Shown: positions 1 to 5,918 of the stretch, piece by piece
Layout of the letters: each line of letters starts with the position of its first letter
How positions within the stretch are numbered: position 1 is the first letter of the stretch
Assembly: GCA_030151135.1 (NCBI GenBank)
Contig: JASLEQ010000349.1
Location: forward strand, 1 to 6,564
From: Candidatus Sulfotelmatobacter sp.
GTDB taxonomy: Bacteria > Acidobacteriota > Terriglobia > Terriglobales > SbA1
Direction of reading: 5' to 3'
Length of the DNA stretch: 6,564 bases
Made by a program: the position numbers and the translations under genes
The notes under the pieces: generated by a model
The model's input: only the letters and a program-made list of their open reading frames with translations
Database searches by the model: none
Told to the model about the DNA's origin: nothing

Positions 1-1505
1 GCCAGCGTCATGGTTTGACCCGGCAGAGTCGTCAGAGCGGAAATAGCGGCATTCTGATTCTGCATGGTGAACAGGGCGCTATACCAGAGCAGAGACGCGT
101 TGAAGCTGTTCACCTTGTCGCTGCCGAAGGTGTGCGTCTCCTGGAAGTTGCTTGTCCACTGCGGCTGGTTGCTGATGGCATTGAACGCGGAGTTGATCGG
201 ATCGGTATAGCTGGATTGCAATCCATGCTCGTGCTCTACGCGCAGGAACAGCTTGTCGCGCGTGCCGATGTTCTGGTCATAGCGTCCCGCATAGAAGACA
301 TCGTGCGTCTTCACGACAGGAGCGGTTTGCACCTGCACTGCGCATGGGTTCGCCGCGCCGAAAGCGACGCCGTTCACCGTGGTCACGTCGCTGCACCCGC
401 CGTTTGTGCTTCCCGGTACGGGGATCGCGCCCGCTTGCGATACTCCATTGAACAGCCCGAACATGGTGTTGTAGAACGGCACCGATGAGGCCATCCCGGT
501 TGCGTTCAGATTCCCGATGACCGCCTGCTCGAACGCAGGAGTCGGAACATTGGCCGGCCCCGGCACTGGAATCGCCAGGTAGATACCTTCGTAGTCGAAG
601 AAGAAGAACGCCTTGTCCTTCTTGATCGGTCCGCCGAACGATCCGGCGAACTGATTGGCGTTGACGAACGGACGCGCCGTGCCGTCCTGATTGAAGAAGT
701 AATTGTTGGCATTCATCGCATCGCCATTCCACCAGTAGATGGCGTTGCCGTGGAACTGATTGCTGCCACTCTTGGTCGCGTAGTTGATGTTGGCTCCAGC
801 CAGACCACCGTACGATCCGCTGTAACCGTTGGCCACCACCGCGCTCTCCTGCACGTCATTCAATCCGATCGTGAGGTTTGTGGCGCCGCTGTTGTTCACG
901 TTGAAATAGGGGTCATTGTAGTTTGCGCCATCGACGGTGAAAAGATTCGACGTCGCGGGCAAACCGTACACTTCGAAGTTGCCGCCGCCAAACGTCGAAC
1001 CGCCGGCGGTGTTGACCACTGCGCCGGGAGTCGTGAACGCCACGGCGGAGAGATCGTTGCCCGGATTGGGCAGCAATTCCACCTGCTTCGCGCTGAAATT
1101 CGTATTCAGATTGGCGTCTTCGGTTTCGATGTTCGTCGTTGCGCCGGAGACCTCGACCGTTTCGCGGCTGCTGCCGAGCGCAAGCTGCAGATTGGCCGTC
1201 ACGCTCGCACCCAGTCCGATCTGGACGGATTTATCGACACTCTGAAATCCGCTCGATGTTGCGGAAACTTTGTAACTGCCCGGTGGCAGCAAGGGAAACC
1301 GGTATGCGCCGGTGGAGCTTGTTTGTGTAGTCTGCTTCGCGCCGGTAGCCACGTTGGTCAGCGTCACCGAAGATGCTGTCAATACCGCGCCGCTCGGGTC
1401 TGTGACCGTGCCGGCGAGTTCACCGGTAGTTGTCGTCTGCGCATGCAAGAGCGCTGCGGAAACGACGAAACACAACAACAGTGCTGGAAGACTGCGCCTG
1501 AACAT
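1..1505 (-). CDS. Oar-like TonB-dependent receptor, N-terminal part (runs off left edge)
   Basis: This encodes the first 501 residues of an outer-membrane TonB-dependent receptor; there is no stop before the left edge. Residues 1-23 form a signal peptide (RR, then a Leu/Val/Ala-rich core, then LLHAQ). Residues 28-110 read as a carboxypeptidase-regulatory-like beta-sandwich, with GTVTDPSGA at 32-40 and PLLPPGSYKV at 71-80. A plug domain follows at about 120-255, with NLFTVDGANYNDPYF at 187-201 and YSGSYGGLAGANINYATKSG at 228-247. The barrel begins near 256, with QFAGSFGGPIKKDKAFFFFD at 285-304. This order is typical of the large Oar-like receptors (about 1,000-1,200 residues) abundant in Acidobacteriota, so roughly half is present. 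Substrate is unknown; related receptors are proposed to import oligosaccharides or peptides. C371 and C388 fall where an extracellular loop is expected. The ATG at 1505 has GAGAGG at 1521-1516, ten bases upstream. An in-frame stop a short way further upstream leaves no other ATG start. Confidence 0.92.
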   Translation of the reverse strand, partial: MFRRSLPALLLCFVVSAALLHAQTTTTGELAGTVTDPSGAVLTASSVTLTNVATGAKQTTQTSSTGAYRFPLLPPGSYKVSATSSGFQSVDKSVQIGLGASVTANLQLALGSSRETVEVSGATTNIETEDANLNTNFSAKQVELLPNPGNDLSAVAFTTPGAVVNTAGGSTFGGGNFEVYGLPATSNLFTVDGANYNDPYFNVNNSGATNLTIGLNDVQESAVVANGYSGSYGGLAGANINYATKSGSNQFHGNAIYWWNGDAMNANNYFFNQDGTARPFVNANQFAGSFGGPIKKDKAFFFFDYEGIYLAIPVPGPANVPTPAFEQAVIGNLNATGMASSVPFYNTMFGLFNGVSQAGAIPVPGSTNGGCSDVTTVNGVAFGAANPCAVQVQTAPVVKTHDVFYAGRYDQNIGTRDKLFLRVEHEHGLQSSYTDPINSAFNAISNQPQWTSNFQETHTFGSDKVNSFNASLLWYSALFTMQNQNAAISALTTLPGQTMTL

Positions 1506-1880
1506 TTTTCGTATGCCTCTCAACTGTCTGTTTCGCAATCGTAGACATCACAGGAAGCGCATGTTCCACGCTTGTGAACCTAAGTTTGCGATGACATGGA
1601 GTAATGCAAAAACGCGGCCATAACACGCGCGCGCCGCATACGTTGTATTCAAAGCAAGTTGGATGAGATCAGTCAGTCAGAAAATGTTTTGTTGCTATGG
1701 AATGCGGTATGCGGGACAGACGAAGGGTACGGGAAATCGTAGAGGCGCATGGAAAACAGCGCGTTCCGCGGAGAACGCTTCGGAAACAAAACATGGGAAA
1801 CGCGAGAGTCAGATTGTGAAGAGTGTGTTCCGCTGGTGTTGCAACGAGAGTTGAGGGTGATGGCCGTTGCGTACCGGTTC

Positions 1881-1921
1881 TGTGTCACTCCGAGCCGGCA
1901 AAGCCTGAGAGGAATATGCCG
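1881..1921 (+). repeat. Degenerate dispersed extragenic repeat (REP-like), putative
   Basis: The stretch reads TGTGTCACTCCGAGCC, then a GGCAAAGCC core, then GAGAGGAATATGCC. It resembles the common extragenic repeat of Acidobacteriota and other soil bacteria, whose usual form runs GTCATTCCGAGC...GCGAGGAATCTGC. The match is from memory and imperfect: C replaces T in the first arm, and the second arm has extra bases and A for C. Its position in a gene-free spacer fits such an element. No second copy is visible in this window, so repeat status cannot be shown from the sequence alone. Confidence 0.4.
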
Positions 1922-1990
1922 TCCGCGTGCAGCGCCGTTGTGGGACCAACAGCAGACGCCTGCATCCTCGCGCCAGTCGTCGAAACTAGG

Positions 1991-2023
1991 GATGGGGTCC
2001 GGGTCTTATTCATAGGTCCCATC
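1991..2023 (-). terminator. Hairpin downstream of small-protein gene, possible weak terminator
   Basis: GATGGGGTC at 1991-1999 can pair with GGTCCCATC at 2015-2023. This gives nine pairs, two of them G-T wobbles, around a 15-base loop. On the minus strand it lies about 30 bases after the stop codon of the 75-residue gene, where a terminator would be expected. There is no clear T-run after the hairpin on either strand, so it is not a canonical intrinsic terminator and could be chance. Confidence 0.25.
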
Positions 2024-2052
2024 GAACACACGGGCACGACAGAGTATTGGAT

Positions 2053-2280
2053 TTACTTGTGCTTGCCGCCGACTGTGTTCAGGCATCGCGAATACAGCTC
2101 GAGCAGTTTTTCGGCGTAGTCTTCGGGCTTGGCGGCGGATCCGGTGCCGGTGAATCCCACGCCGCTCGAGGTCGTGCGTCCGTAGCCCGTGGTCATGGCC
2201 ACGAACTTCATCAGATCGAGAGCGATATCTTCGTTGCGGCGCTGGCTGCCTGAACCTGTGGCTGGAGCTACTTCGTCCAT
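2053..2280 (-). CDS. Small unrecognised acidic-to-neutral protein, 75 residues, divergent from lepA
   Basis: The 75-residue product begins MDEVAPATGSGSQRRNEDIA and ends with a basic GGKHK. A helical stretch with NEDIALDLMKFVAMTTGYG sits at about 16-34. A Gly/Ser/Thr-rich linker follows (about 35-49), then a predicted helix with KPEDYAEKLLELYSRCLNTV at 51-70. There is no signal peptide or membrane segment, so it is probably cytoplasmic. The layout of two amphipathic helices joined by a flexible linker suggests a small binding or regulatory protein. I do not recognise the family and propose no function. It gives the impression of a conserved acidobacterial hypothetical protein, but that is memory, not a search. 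The frame is open further upstream to a TTG at 2388, with ATGs at 2367 and 2343. I chose the ATG at 2280 because GAGGAG lies exactly eight bases before it and the upstream residues look non-genic. It is transcribed away from lepA and apparently alone. Confidence 0.72.
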   Translation of the reverse strand: MDEVAPATGSGSQRRNEDIALDLMKFVAMTTGYGRTTSSGVGFTGTGSAAKPEDYAEKLLELYSRCLNTVGGKHK

Positions 2281-2282
2281 GA

Positions 2283-2294
2283 TTCCTTCTCCTC
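2283..2294 (-). promoter_or_regulatory. Strong ribosome binding site fixing the start of the 75-residue gene
   Basis: Read on the minus strand this is GAGGAGAAGGAA, an almost ideal Shine-Dalgarno stretch. GAGGAG ends eight bases before the ATG at 2280. None of the longer alternative starts (2343, 2367, 2388) has a comparable site, so this decides the start. Confidence 0.75.
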
Positions 2295-2392
2295 TACCGG
2301 AAATAACAGGGATGTCCCCTTCGTCGTCCTCGAAGTCGTGCATGCGATGAATAATGACGCGGCTCATGACGACAGTCGTGACTCTCAAAGCG

Positions 2393-2401
2393 ATGATAGC
2401 A
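2393..2401 (-). promoter_or_regulatory. Extended -10 promoter for the small minus-strand gene, putative
   Basis: The minus strand reads TGCTATCAT: a TG extension plus TATCAT, five of six matches to the sigma-70 -10 box. The -35 region 17-18 bases upstream (CTGAAG) is poor, as is tolerated with an extended -10. Transcription would start near 2386, giving a leader of about 106 bases to the ATG at 2280. That would also exclude the TTG at 2388 as a start. Confidence 0.4.
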
Positions 2402-2543
2402 GAGGGTAGCTCCCGACTTCAGACGTCAGCGCCCGCCGAAATGCAGATTGTCTGGCTGGTGAATAGAGCTGAGAGTCCATGAATGAAACCTGGATCGTCA
2501 TCCTCCGTGAGTTGCGGTCATGGTGATTCATGGATTCCGTTGC

Positions 2544-2558
2544 GCCACGCTGCGTGGC
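2544..2558. repeat. Perfect interrupted palindrome upstream of lepA
   Basis: GCCACGCTGCGTGGC is two perfectly complementary seven-base arms around a single T. As RNA it would form a six-pair stem with a CTG loop. It lies just upstream of where the -35 region of the proposed lepA promoter should be, so a protein-binding site is conceivable. It has no T-tract and is not a terminator for either gene. Its function is unknown and it may be chance. Confidence 0.5.
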
Positions 2559-2582
2559 ATTCGAGGTCATGGGCGCGCATGC

Positions 2583-2591
2583 TGCTAAAAT
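2583..2591 (+). promoter_or_regulatory. Extended -10 promoter for lepA, putative
   Basis: TGCTAAAAT is a TG-extended -10 element (TAAAAT, five of six matches to consensus). No good -35 box is seen 16-18 bases upstream. Transcription would begin near 2598, only about 13 bases before the lepA ATG. That short leader contains no Shine-Dalgarno sequence, so translation would be close to leaderless. Confidence 0.42.
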
Positions 2592-2610
2592 CAATACTTA
2601 CCGCTCTCTC

Positions 2611-4416
2611 ATGGATTCCCAGCACATACGCAATTTCGCGATCATCGCGCACATCGATCATGGCAAGTCCACGCTGGCCGACCGTCTGCTCGAGCTGACT
2701 GGCTCGCTGACGGCGCGCGAGATGCAGGCGCAGGTGCTTGATTCCATGGACCTGGAACGCGAGCGGGGAATCACTATCAAAGCCCACGCCGTCCGCATGA
2801 TGTACACCGCGCAGGATGGCGAGACCTACCAGTTGAACCTGATCGACACGCCGGGCCACGTGGATTTTTCGTATGAGGTTTCGCGTTCGCTGGCTTCTTG
2901 CGAAGGCGCGCTGCTGGTGGTTGACGCGTCGCAGGGCGTCGAGGCGCAGACCCTGGCGAATTCTTATCTCGCGATCAATCACGGGCTTGAGATCATCCCG
3001 GTGATCAACAAGATCGACTTGCAGAGCGCCGACATCGAGCGCACCAAAGAAATGATTGAGAGCGCGGTGGGACTGGACGCCACGGACGCCGTGCTCATCA
3101 GCGCGAAAACCGGCCTGGGAGTTCCCGAAGTGCTCGAGGCGGTCGTGAAACGCGTGCCTCCGCCGAAGGGATCGCCCGATAGTCAGCTTCAGGCACTGGT
3201 TTTCGATTCCTGGTTCGACGCCTATCGCGGAGTCGTCGTGTTGGCCCGCGTGTTCCAGGGCACGCTGCGCAAAGGACAAAGAATCCGTCTCATGTGGAAC
3301 GGCACTACGTTCGATGCGGAAACGCTGGGTGTACTGACGCCCAAGCCCGTGGAAATCGATCAACTCCAGGCGGGAGAAGTCGGCTTCATCGTCGCCAACA
3401 TCAAGAATGTGGCCGACACGAAGATCGGCGACACGATTACCGAGGACGGCAATCCGGCCATCGAACCGCTGCCCGGTTTCGAAGAGATCAAGCCGATGGT
3501 GTTTGCCGGGCTCTACACGGTGGACGCGCACGAGCACACGCAACTGCGCGAGGCGCTGGAAAAGCTTCGTCTGAACGATTCATCGTTCTTTTTTGAGCCG
3601 GAGAGTTCGGTCGCTCTGGGATTTGGATTCCGTTGCGGATTCCTCGGCCTGCTTCATATGGAAATCATCCAGGAGCGGCTGGAGCGGGAGTTTGGGCTCG
3701 ATCTGATCACGACGGCTCCTGGTGTGCGCTACAAAATCTCGCTTACGGACGGGTCTCTCGTCGAGATTGACAATCCCTCCCGCTGGCCCGATCCCAGCGA
3801 GATCGCGAAGGTAGAAGAGCCGGTGATCCTGGCCACGATTCTTACCCGCGAAGAATATGTCGGTGGAATTCTGGCGCTTGTCGAGGAGAAACGCGGTAAG
3901 CAGAAAACGTTCGAGTACGTCGGCTCGACACGGGTGATGTTGCACTACGAGTTGCCGATGAACGAGATCGTGCTCGATTTCTACGACCGGTTGAAGTCGG
4001 TATCCCGCGGCTACGCCTCTCTCGACTATCACCTCGCCGGATATTGGGATTCACCGATGGTGAAGCTTGACATCCTGGTCGCGGGTGAACCGGTCGACGC
4101 GCTTTCGATCATCGTGCATCGTGATTTCGCTTATGAGCGCGGGAAGGCGCTGGTTTCGAAGATGCGGGAACTGATCCCGCGGCAGATGTTTGAAGTGCCC
4201 ATCCAGGCGTCGATTGGAGCGAAGATCATCGCGCGGGAAACAGTGCATGCCATGCGCAAGAACGTGCTGGCCAAATGCTACGGCGGCGATATCTCACGTA
4301 AGCGCAAGCTGCTGGAAAAGCAGAAAGAAGGCAAGAAGCGCATGAAGCGCATTGGCCGGGTGGATATTCCGCAGGAAGCGTTTCTCGCGGTGCTCAAGGT
4401 GGGCGAAAGCCAATAG
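2611..4416 (+). CDS. lepA: Elongation factor 4 (LepA), ribosomal back-translocase GTPase
   Basis: Complete 601-residue EF-4/LepA, close to the usual length of about 600. It is a cytoplasmic or membrane-associated GTPase that binds ribosomes, promotes back-translocation under stress in vitro, and influences translation initiation and 30S maturation in vivo. All G motifs are intact: G1 AHIDHGKS at 13-20, G2 RGITIKA at 52-58, G3 DTPGH at 79-83 with catalytic His83, G4 NKID at 133-136 and G5 SAK at 164-166. Domain II spans about 190-280. The EF-G-like domain III contains [20 protein letters not shown] at 328-347. Domain V contains SRGYASLDY at 465-473. The LepA-specific C-terminal domain contains [15 protein letters not shown] at 550-564. 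I chose the ATG at 2611 because the protein then starts five residues before [15 protein letters not shown], as in other LepA proteins. The in-frame ATGs at 2530 and 2569 add unalignable residues. There is no Shine-Dalgarno before 2611. In many bacteria lepA is followed by lepB; here it is not. Confidence 0.97.
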   Translation: MDSQHIRNFAIIAHIDHGKSTLADRLLELTGSLTAREMQAQVLDSMDLERERGITIKAHAVRMMYTAQDGETYQLNLIDTPGHVDFSYEVSRSLASCEGALLVVDASQGVEAQTLANSYLAINHGLEIIPVINKIDLQSADIERTKEMIESAVGLDATDAVLISAKTGLGVPEVLEAVVKRVPPPKGSPDSQLQALVFDSWFDAYRGVVVLARVFQGTLRKGQRIRLMWNGTTFDAETLGVLTPKPVEIDQLQAGEVGFIVANIKNVADTKIGDTITEDGNPAIEPLPGFEEIKPMVFAGLYTVDAHEHTQLREALEKLRLNDSSFFFEPESSVALGFGFRCGFLGLLHMEIIQERLEREFGLDLITTAPGVRYKISLTDGSLVEIDNPSRWPDPSEIAKVEEPVILATILTREEYVGGILALVEEKRGKQKTFEYVGSTRVMLHYELPMNEIVLDFYDRLKSVSRGYASLDYHLAGYWDSPMVKLDILVAGEPVDALSIIVHRDFAYERGKALVSKMRELIPRQMFEVPIQASIGAKIIARETVHAMRKNVLAKCYGGDISRKRKLLEKQKEGKKRMKRIGRVDIPQEAFLAVLKVGESQ

Positions 4417-4423
4417 CGCCGCC

Positions 4424-4442
4424 CGGCAAGAACCTGCTGCCG
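4424..4442. other. Small hairpin between convergent lepA and sulfotransferase genes
   Basis: CGGCA at 4424-4428 pairs with TGCCG at 4438-4442 around a nine-base loop, inside the 40-base gap between the two convergent stop codons. A shared bidirectional terminator would be expected here, but neither strand has a T-run after the stem. Support rests mostly on position. Confidence 0.25.
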
Positions 4443-4456
4443 TTCACCGCACAAAC

Positions 4457-5530
4457 CTAAATCGAAGTTCCCGCCTGCTTGGGAGCTGCTCTTTCGGAAT
4501 CCAGTGCGCGACGCAATGCCCAATAGGGCACCTTGATGTTTTTCATGGCGATGCGGCTGCCCTCAAAGAGCGCCCAGCGCGGCGAAAAACGCGAGACACG
4601 CATCTGCGGTGGCACGTATTCTTTTCGCGCCGGCGCATAGCCCATCGCCATCATCTGCTTCCCCGCGATTTGCTCCACAAGTTTCGACTGCTCCGCCGAG
4701 AGGATCGTCTTCCACGCGTCGGTGCGTGTGGAATCAAGAGGTCTCTCGGTTAAGGCGTGCATGGGCGGAATTTTCCCTGAGCGGCCGGGACGAACGTAAT
4801 CCGATGCGGCCAGGTGCGCGCGCAGCATTTCTTCGGCGTACGGGACACTGAGAAACGAACAGATCTCTTCCAGAGTGGATTGCGGCCGGGTGACAAAATC
4901 CTCGTAGCGCACGAGCAGGTAACGGTCGTTGCGAGCCGCGATCTCCCGACCATGCACACGCAGACAGCGAACCCAATATTTGGCGAAGCTGTAAACGTTC
5001 CAGTCGTTAAATTGGCTGTGCGTGAAGGCCTTGATGTTGGAGCACACGACGGCGCGAGGATCGCGCACGATGTGAACGATCCGCGCCTTCGGAAAACACG
5101 TGCGAATCTCATTGAGCCGAAAGATGTGTGCCGGCGTCTTCTCACCCCAGCGGCTCTTGCCTTCGCGTGTAGCTATCGCTCCCATGACCAGATCGAGCAG
5201 TTGTGCGTAGCTGGACGCGTGCGCCAACCGCTGCTGGATCTCTTCACGATCGAGCAGGTCGGTGTATGGAGAGCAGCTTGCCAACACTAATCGCCAGAAT
5301 TCCAGACGGCGCCACGATCCGGCCTCGGTAACATCGGCACCGAACTTGCGCCGGACAAAGAACGCCTGGGTTTCCCCATAGACCCCGATCTCGGGATTCC
5401 GGTTCAGCGCGAGCTGCAGCGGAGTCGTACCCGATCGAGCAGCGCCGACAATGAACACCGGCTCGACCTCGGCAAGCGAGCCTAAGGGGATGGGGCGCAA
5501 ATTGAACATGAAAAAAGAATTTAAAGGCAA
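4457..5530 (-). CDS. PAPS-dependent sulfotransferase, tyrosylprotein-sulfotransferase-like
   Basis: The 357-residue product is a sulfotransferase of the P-loop fold that moves a sulfuryl group from PAPS to a hydroxyl acceptor. The 5'-phosphosulfate loop is VGAARSGTT at 28-36. The 3'-phosphate site is IVRDPRAVVCS at 154-164, with Arg156 and Ser164 as the expected ligands. Further family landmarks are PEIGVYGET at 46-54, WGEKTP at 128-133, FPKAR at 146-150 and RYEDFVTRP at 208-216. The pattern best fits the Sulfotransferase_3 group, which includes tyrosylprotein sulfotransferases. The acceptor could be a protein, a polysaccharide or a lipid, and the sequence does not say which. No signal peptide is seen, so it is probably cytoplasmic. 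No PAPS-synthesis or polysaccharide genes adjoin it. The start is uncertain: the TTG at 5530 has AGGA four bases upstream, whereas the ATG at 5509 (350 residues) has no ribosome binding site. Both retain every motif. It converges on lepA with a 40-base gap. Confidence 0.88.
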   Translation of the reverse strand: MPLNSFFMFNLRPIPLGSLAEVEPVFIVGAARSGTTPLQLALNRNPEIGVYGETQAFFVRRKFGADVTEAGSWRRLEFWRLVLASCSPYTDLLDREEIQQRLAHASSYAQLLDLVMGAIATREGKSRWGEKTPAHIFRLNEIRTCFPKARIVHIVRDPRAVVCSNIKAFTHSQFNDWNVYSFAKYWVRCLRVHGREIAARNDRYLLVRYEDFVTRPQSTLEEICSFLSVPYAEEMLRAHLAASDYVRPGRSGKIPPMHALTERPLDSTRTDAWKTILSAEQSKLVEQIAGKQMMAMGYAPARKEYVPPQMRVSRFSPRWALFEGSRIAMKNIKVPYWALRRALDSERAAPKQAGTSI

Positions 5531-5597
5531 AAAATCCTAACACAAACATGGAGGACACAGACCGCATTCGTCGTGGATATTTGTCGGTGATCGATCT

Positions 5598-5779
5598 CAG
5601 GCTTGCGGGTCGTGCGGCTTGCTCGCATACTTGCCGCCGAGTGGGGGATCCAGCAGGCAAGCAATCCAAGGCTGTTGCAAGTTCTGGAGCCTTCACCTTA
5701 TGCCGTAATATGCATTTCACGTTGACAGCTCGCGTGTTCAGACGCATAATTTCGAAGCCCAATTTCAGGCTTGTGGGTC
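5598..5779 (+). repeat. Pair of 14-base direct repeats flanking the promoter
   Basis: CAGGCTTGCGGGTC at 5598-5611 recurs as CAGGCTTGTGGGTC at 5766-5779, with one mismatch in 14. The first copy lies about 110 bases upstream of the -35 box; the second begins about ten bases after the predicted transcription start. A pair placed this way could be a regulator's operators with looping, but two copies in a short spacer can also be chance. Confidence 0.4.
5722..5750 (+). promoter_or_regulatory. Near-consensus sigma-70 promoter for the GloVer-repeat gene
   Basis: TTGACA at 5722-5727 is a perfect -35 box. Exactly 17 bases later comes CATAAT at 5745-5750, five of six matches to the -10 consensus. Transcription should begin near 5757. 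It points at the gene starting at 5919, leaving a leader of about 160 bases. Confidence 0.7.
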
Positions 5780-5918
5780 TACTTAGCTTTCTCCCCCTGC
5801 TGCTAAGACTCCTGGATGTTGATTTTTATTTCGCTTCGCCCACCGAATCGGGCAGAGTTTGAACATCCCGACTAAGCGCTGCACCTGTTAAGGCGGTCCA
5901 CACTTCAGAAGAGGTTCC
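5757..5918 (+). promoter_or_regulatory. Long leader with several possible hairpins
   Basis: If the promoter above is right, this is the untranslated leader of the GloVer-repeat gene. It can form CTTAGC 5782-5787 with GCTAAG 5802-5807, around a pyrimidine-rich loop. It can also form GCCC 5838-5841 with GGGC 5850-5853, or alternatively TCGGG 5848-5852 with CCCGA 5867-5871. The last two share the same G residues and exclude each other. I recognise no known riboswitch class. The leader ends in AGAAGAGG at 5907-5914, four bases before the ATG, a usable ribosome binding site. Confidence 0.4.

Larger units (their letters stand above)
1506..2052. other. Gene-free spacer between receptor start and small-protein end
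   Basis: About 550 bases lie between the start of the receptor gene and the end of the small minus-strand gene. Short open frames exist on both strands, but none has a good ribosome binding site, a recognisable motif or natural composition. One of them simply translates the repeat-like stretch at 1881-1921. The receptor's promoter should lie at about 1520-1700 on the minus strand, but I could not single out a convincing -35/-10 pair. An alternating purine-pyrimidine run rich in CG occurs at 1623-1633, and CAGTCAGTCAG at 1670-1680. The right part holds the possible terminator at 1991-2023. The stretch could hide an unannotated small RNA, but nothing shows one directly. Confidence 0.6.
2281..2610. 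other. Divergent intergenic region between the small gene and lepA
   Basis: This 330-base spacer carries the outward promoters of two divergent genes: an extended -10 at 2401-2393 for the minus-strand gene and another at 2583-2591 for lepA. It also contains the interrupted palindrome at 2544-2558. An in-frame upstream ATG at 2530 would lengthen LepA by 27 residues, and another at 2569 by 14. Homology does not support either extension. No further gene is visible. Confidence 0.6.
5531..5918. other. Divergent spacer with promoter and long leader
   Basis: This 388-base gap separates the divergent sulfotransferase and GloVer-repeat genes. It contains the strong rightward promoter at 5722-5750, a structured leader, and a 14-base near-exact direct repeat. 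A 104-codon open frame on the plus strand (5548-5862) covers most of it, but it has Arg-rich and Cys-rich shadow-like composition and crosses the promoter, so I do not call it. No clear leftward promoter for the sulfotransferase was found. Confidence 0.6.

Noticed and set aside
15..1544. Long plus-strand open frames opposite the receptor gene
   Set aside because: They are antisense shadows of the minus-strand receptor, whose translation shows a signal peptide, regulatory-like domain, plug and barrel start.
1883..1921. c-di-GMP (GEMM-type) riboswitch suggested by GGCAAAGCC
   Set aside because: The rest of the conserved aptamer (the two helices and the tetraloop-receptor features) is absent and no downstream gene would be controlled.
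1749..2015. Overlapping plus-strand open frames in the 1506-2052 spacer
   Set aside because: Composition is not protein-like, several frames overlap with none favoured, and part of the translation comes from the repeat-like stretch at 1881-1921.
2530..2610. LepA start at the upstream in-frame ATG, adding 27 residues
   Set aside because: The added residues do not match LepA N-termini, and the start at 2611 gives the family's usual length and N-terminal spacing.
2518..3543. A 341-codon minus-strand open frame opposite lepA
   Set aside because: It is antisense to the strongly conserved LepA GTPase domain and is rich in His, Arg and Asp, as expected for a shadow frame.
4402..4420. Hairpin GGCG...CGCC at the lepA stop codon as a terminator
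   Set aside because: Four pairs around an 11-base loop with no following T-run is too weak to call.
5548..5862. A 104-codon plus-strand open frame in the divergent spacer
   Set aside because: It lacks a convincing ribosome binding site and any recognisable motif, overlaps the near-consensus promoter, and has the Arg/Cys-rich look of non-coding GC-rich sequence.
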